DNA from: Alphaproteobacteria bacterium
Lineage (GTDB): Bacteria; Pseudomonadota; Alphaproteobacteria; CBDBCS01; JAHZLG01
Reading direction: 5' to 3'
NCBI GenBank assembly: GCA_022599995.1
Contig: JAHZLG010000138.1
Location: 1 to 6,278 of the forward strand
Length of the DNA: 6,278 nt
Numbering within the stretch: position 1 is the stretch's first letter; each line of letters opens with the position of its first letter. Below, in pieces: positions 5,141 through 6,278 of the stretch. Below the pieces are notes generated by a model that saw only the letters and a list, made by a program, of their open reading frames with translations, searched no databases and was not told where the DNA came from. Position numbers and translations under genes: made by a program.

Positions 5141-6043
5141 CTAAGCCGTGAAAAATCGAAAGAAGAGTCGATCGAATCTTGCCAGCAACACGACAAGAAA
5201 GACAACATGCCCCGCAAGCATCTGCCACTCATACCCAAACTGTGCCCCGACCGATTGGCTAACGCCCATCACGATGCCACCCGCTAAGATACGCCACAAC
5301 GACCGGTAGCCGCCGATGACCATCACCTCAAATCCAATGATGGCAAAAACAAAAACCGAAATAGCATCAATTCCCCCCGTGCTGATGTTGGCCACCGGCA
5401 AGAGCGAAAGCGACGAAGCAAAAAGAAAGAATGCCCCAATCCCCGCCAACACAAAGGACACGCCAATCGCGATCGACACCGTGTTGCGGACCGGAACACC
5501 AAGCAAGTGCGCGACCCTCGGCTCATCGGCGATCGCCCGCAACCGCAACCCAATTGGCAGGGTGAACAAGAATCGATTCATCACAATAACCATGATGATC
5601 GACACGATGAATCCGATAAGAGGCATCGCAGGGATGGTCAATGATTCTCCAATCGGGATTGAGTACGTTGCCCAAGCCCCCGTCGGCAACCCCGAGGGCG
5701 CCGATGGTGTGCGTGCCCGCAAAATGATTTCGCCCAACACCGCCACGCCGAAGCTTGCAAGCAACAAAGATCGCGACGACTGCACCCGATGAAAACAAAA
5801 ATAATGCAGGCCAAAGCCAAGCCAAAACAGCACAACCAAGGCAAGAAGCAACGCCAGTAACACCGGGAAGTGCAAGAATTGCACTAAGCCCACGATGCCC
5901 AACGCACTGACAAGAACCACCAGACCATGCATAACCTGCACGTAACGCGACACGATCATCACCAGCACCATGCCAAGGGCAAGCATGGTGTAGAGGCCGC
6001 CGAGGAGAACGCCCTGAAAAAATGTGTCAATCCACTGAATCAT
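5141..6043 (-). CDS. livH: Branched-chain amino acid-type ABC transporter permease, LivH family
   Basis: Partner channel subunit of LivM in the cytoplasmic membrane. The 300-residue length from ATG at 6043 is typical. The N-terminus, starting MIQWIDTFFQGVLLGGLYTM, is the classic LivH opening, and RYVQVMHG (33-40) corresponds to the family's 'R..NFAHG'. The ATPase-coupling segment runs from GLRLRAIADEPRVAHLLGVP (165-184), and GGYRSLWRILAGG (244-256) matches the usual 'GG.GS..GA..GG' with substitutions. About eight hydrophobic segments are visible. An in-frame ATG at 6139 would add 32 polar, cysteine-containing residues unlike the family, so 6043 was chosen although only a weak AGG precedes it at some distance. 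First gene of the visible livH-livM-WD40 run; LivG, LivF and the cognate binding protein are not in the window. Substrate not determinable. Stop is TAG. Confidence 0.93.
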   Translation of the reverse strand: MIQWIDTFFQGVLLGGLYTMLALGMVLVMIVSRYVQVMHGLVVLVSALGIVGLVQFLHFPVLLALLLALVVLFWLGFGLHYFCFHRVQSSRSLLLASFGVAVLGEIILRARTPSAPSGLPTGAWATYSIPIGESLTIPAMPLIGFIVSIIMVIVMNRFLFTLPIGLRLRAIADEPRVAHLLGVPVRNTVSIAIGVSFVLAGIGAFFLFASSLSLLPVANISTGGIDAISVFVFAIIGFEVMVIGGYRSLWRILAGGIVMGVSQSVGAQFGYEWQMLAGHVVFLVVLLARFDRLFFRFFTA

Positions 6044-6198
6044 CGGCGCACATCGCCTGCAATCAAAGACATTTTTTGCTGGTTTGCTCGCGATCTTGCG
6101 CGTGAGGTGAAGGGCATCATCAAAAAAAGCACCCGCCATTACAGGGCTTGAGAGAGGGGGTTATTGGTTTCCCGGTGGCGTCTCGGTGGTGGTGCGTG
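6044..6198. other. Region upstream of livH
   Basis: No gene is supported here. The frame of livH stays open to about 6139 but has no family resemblance. No convincing -35/-10 pair or terminator was found; a run of seven A on the plus strand (6121-6127) is the only marked feature. The promoter of the liv genes may lie beyond the repeat at the window end. Confidence 0.5.
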
Positions 6199-6278
6199 GC
6201 ACACAGCACCTTGCGAAGCACACAGCACCTTGCGAAGCACACAGCACCTTGCGAAGCACACAGCACCTTGCGAAGCAC
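6199..6278. repeat. 19-bp tandem repeat array, running off the window
   Basis: The unit CACAGCACCTTGCGAAGCA begins at 6202, 6221, 6240 and 6259, with no mismatch between copies, and a fifth begins at the last base. The preceding three bases (6199-6201) also match the unit end. Because 19 is not a multiple of three, each strand's three frames encode the same 19-residue cycle in different phase, and all are free of stop codons. It lies 156 bases upstream of livH, and its full extent cannot be seen. Confidence 0.9.

Noticed and set aside
6044..6139. 32-residue N-terminal extension of LivH
   Set aside because: LivH proteins characteristically begin near the MIQWIDTFFQG segment; the extension is polar, and the ATG at 6139 has no ribosome binding site.
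6199..6278. CRISPR array
   Set aside because: The 19-bp units are directly contiguous with no spacers, so this is a simple tandem repeat.

Overview
The window (about 54% G+C by eye) looks like a stretch of bacterial chromosome, most likely from a member of the Pseudomonadota and perhaps an alphaproteobacterium. The evidence is a Tat-exported family 5 solute-binding protein with a long charged N-terminus, and a pair of LivH/LivM-type permeases. The taxonomic placement is inference. There are five credible genes. No RNA gene, CRISPR array, phage gene or insertion sequence is visible.

Layout: (1) 1-1685, minus strand: nearly complete gene for a Tat-exported family 5 (Dpp/Opp-like) substrate-binding protein, whose last few codons lie beyond base 1. 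It has no stop codon inside the window. (2) 1686-2161: a 476-base divergent intergenic region. It holds a good Shine-Dalgarno site, a five-tract G-quadruplex motif, two palindromes, a plausible sigma-70 promoter, a riboswitch-like patch and a strong stem-loop. (3) 2162-2665, plus strand: an unrecognised cytoplasmic-looking protein. (4) 2750-6043, minus strand: livH, livM and an exported seven-bladed WD40 protein, transcribed in that order. The WD40 gene overlaps livM by 14 bases if the start at 3961 is used. (5) 6044-6278: upstream of livH, ending in a 19-bp tandem repeat that runs off the window.

Function: LivH and LivM would form the membrane channel of a branched-chain amino acid or amide-type ABC importer. 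Its ATPases (LivG/LivF) and binding protein (LivK type) are not in the window. The family 5 binding protein normally works with DppB/DppC-type permeases, so it belongs to a different importer whose other genes are probably beyond base 1. The exported WD40 propeller is the unexpected partner of the liv genes.

The most unusual points are a histidine-every-fourth-residue repeat encoded ahead of the WD40 signal peptide, the G-quadruplex and palindromes ahead of the binding-protein gene, several short tandem duplications in or beside gene boundaries, a thrice-repeated C-terminal coding motif that continues past the WD40 stop codon, and TAG as the stop codon of all four complete genes. No clearly new defence or mobile system was found.
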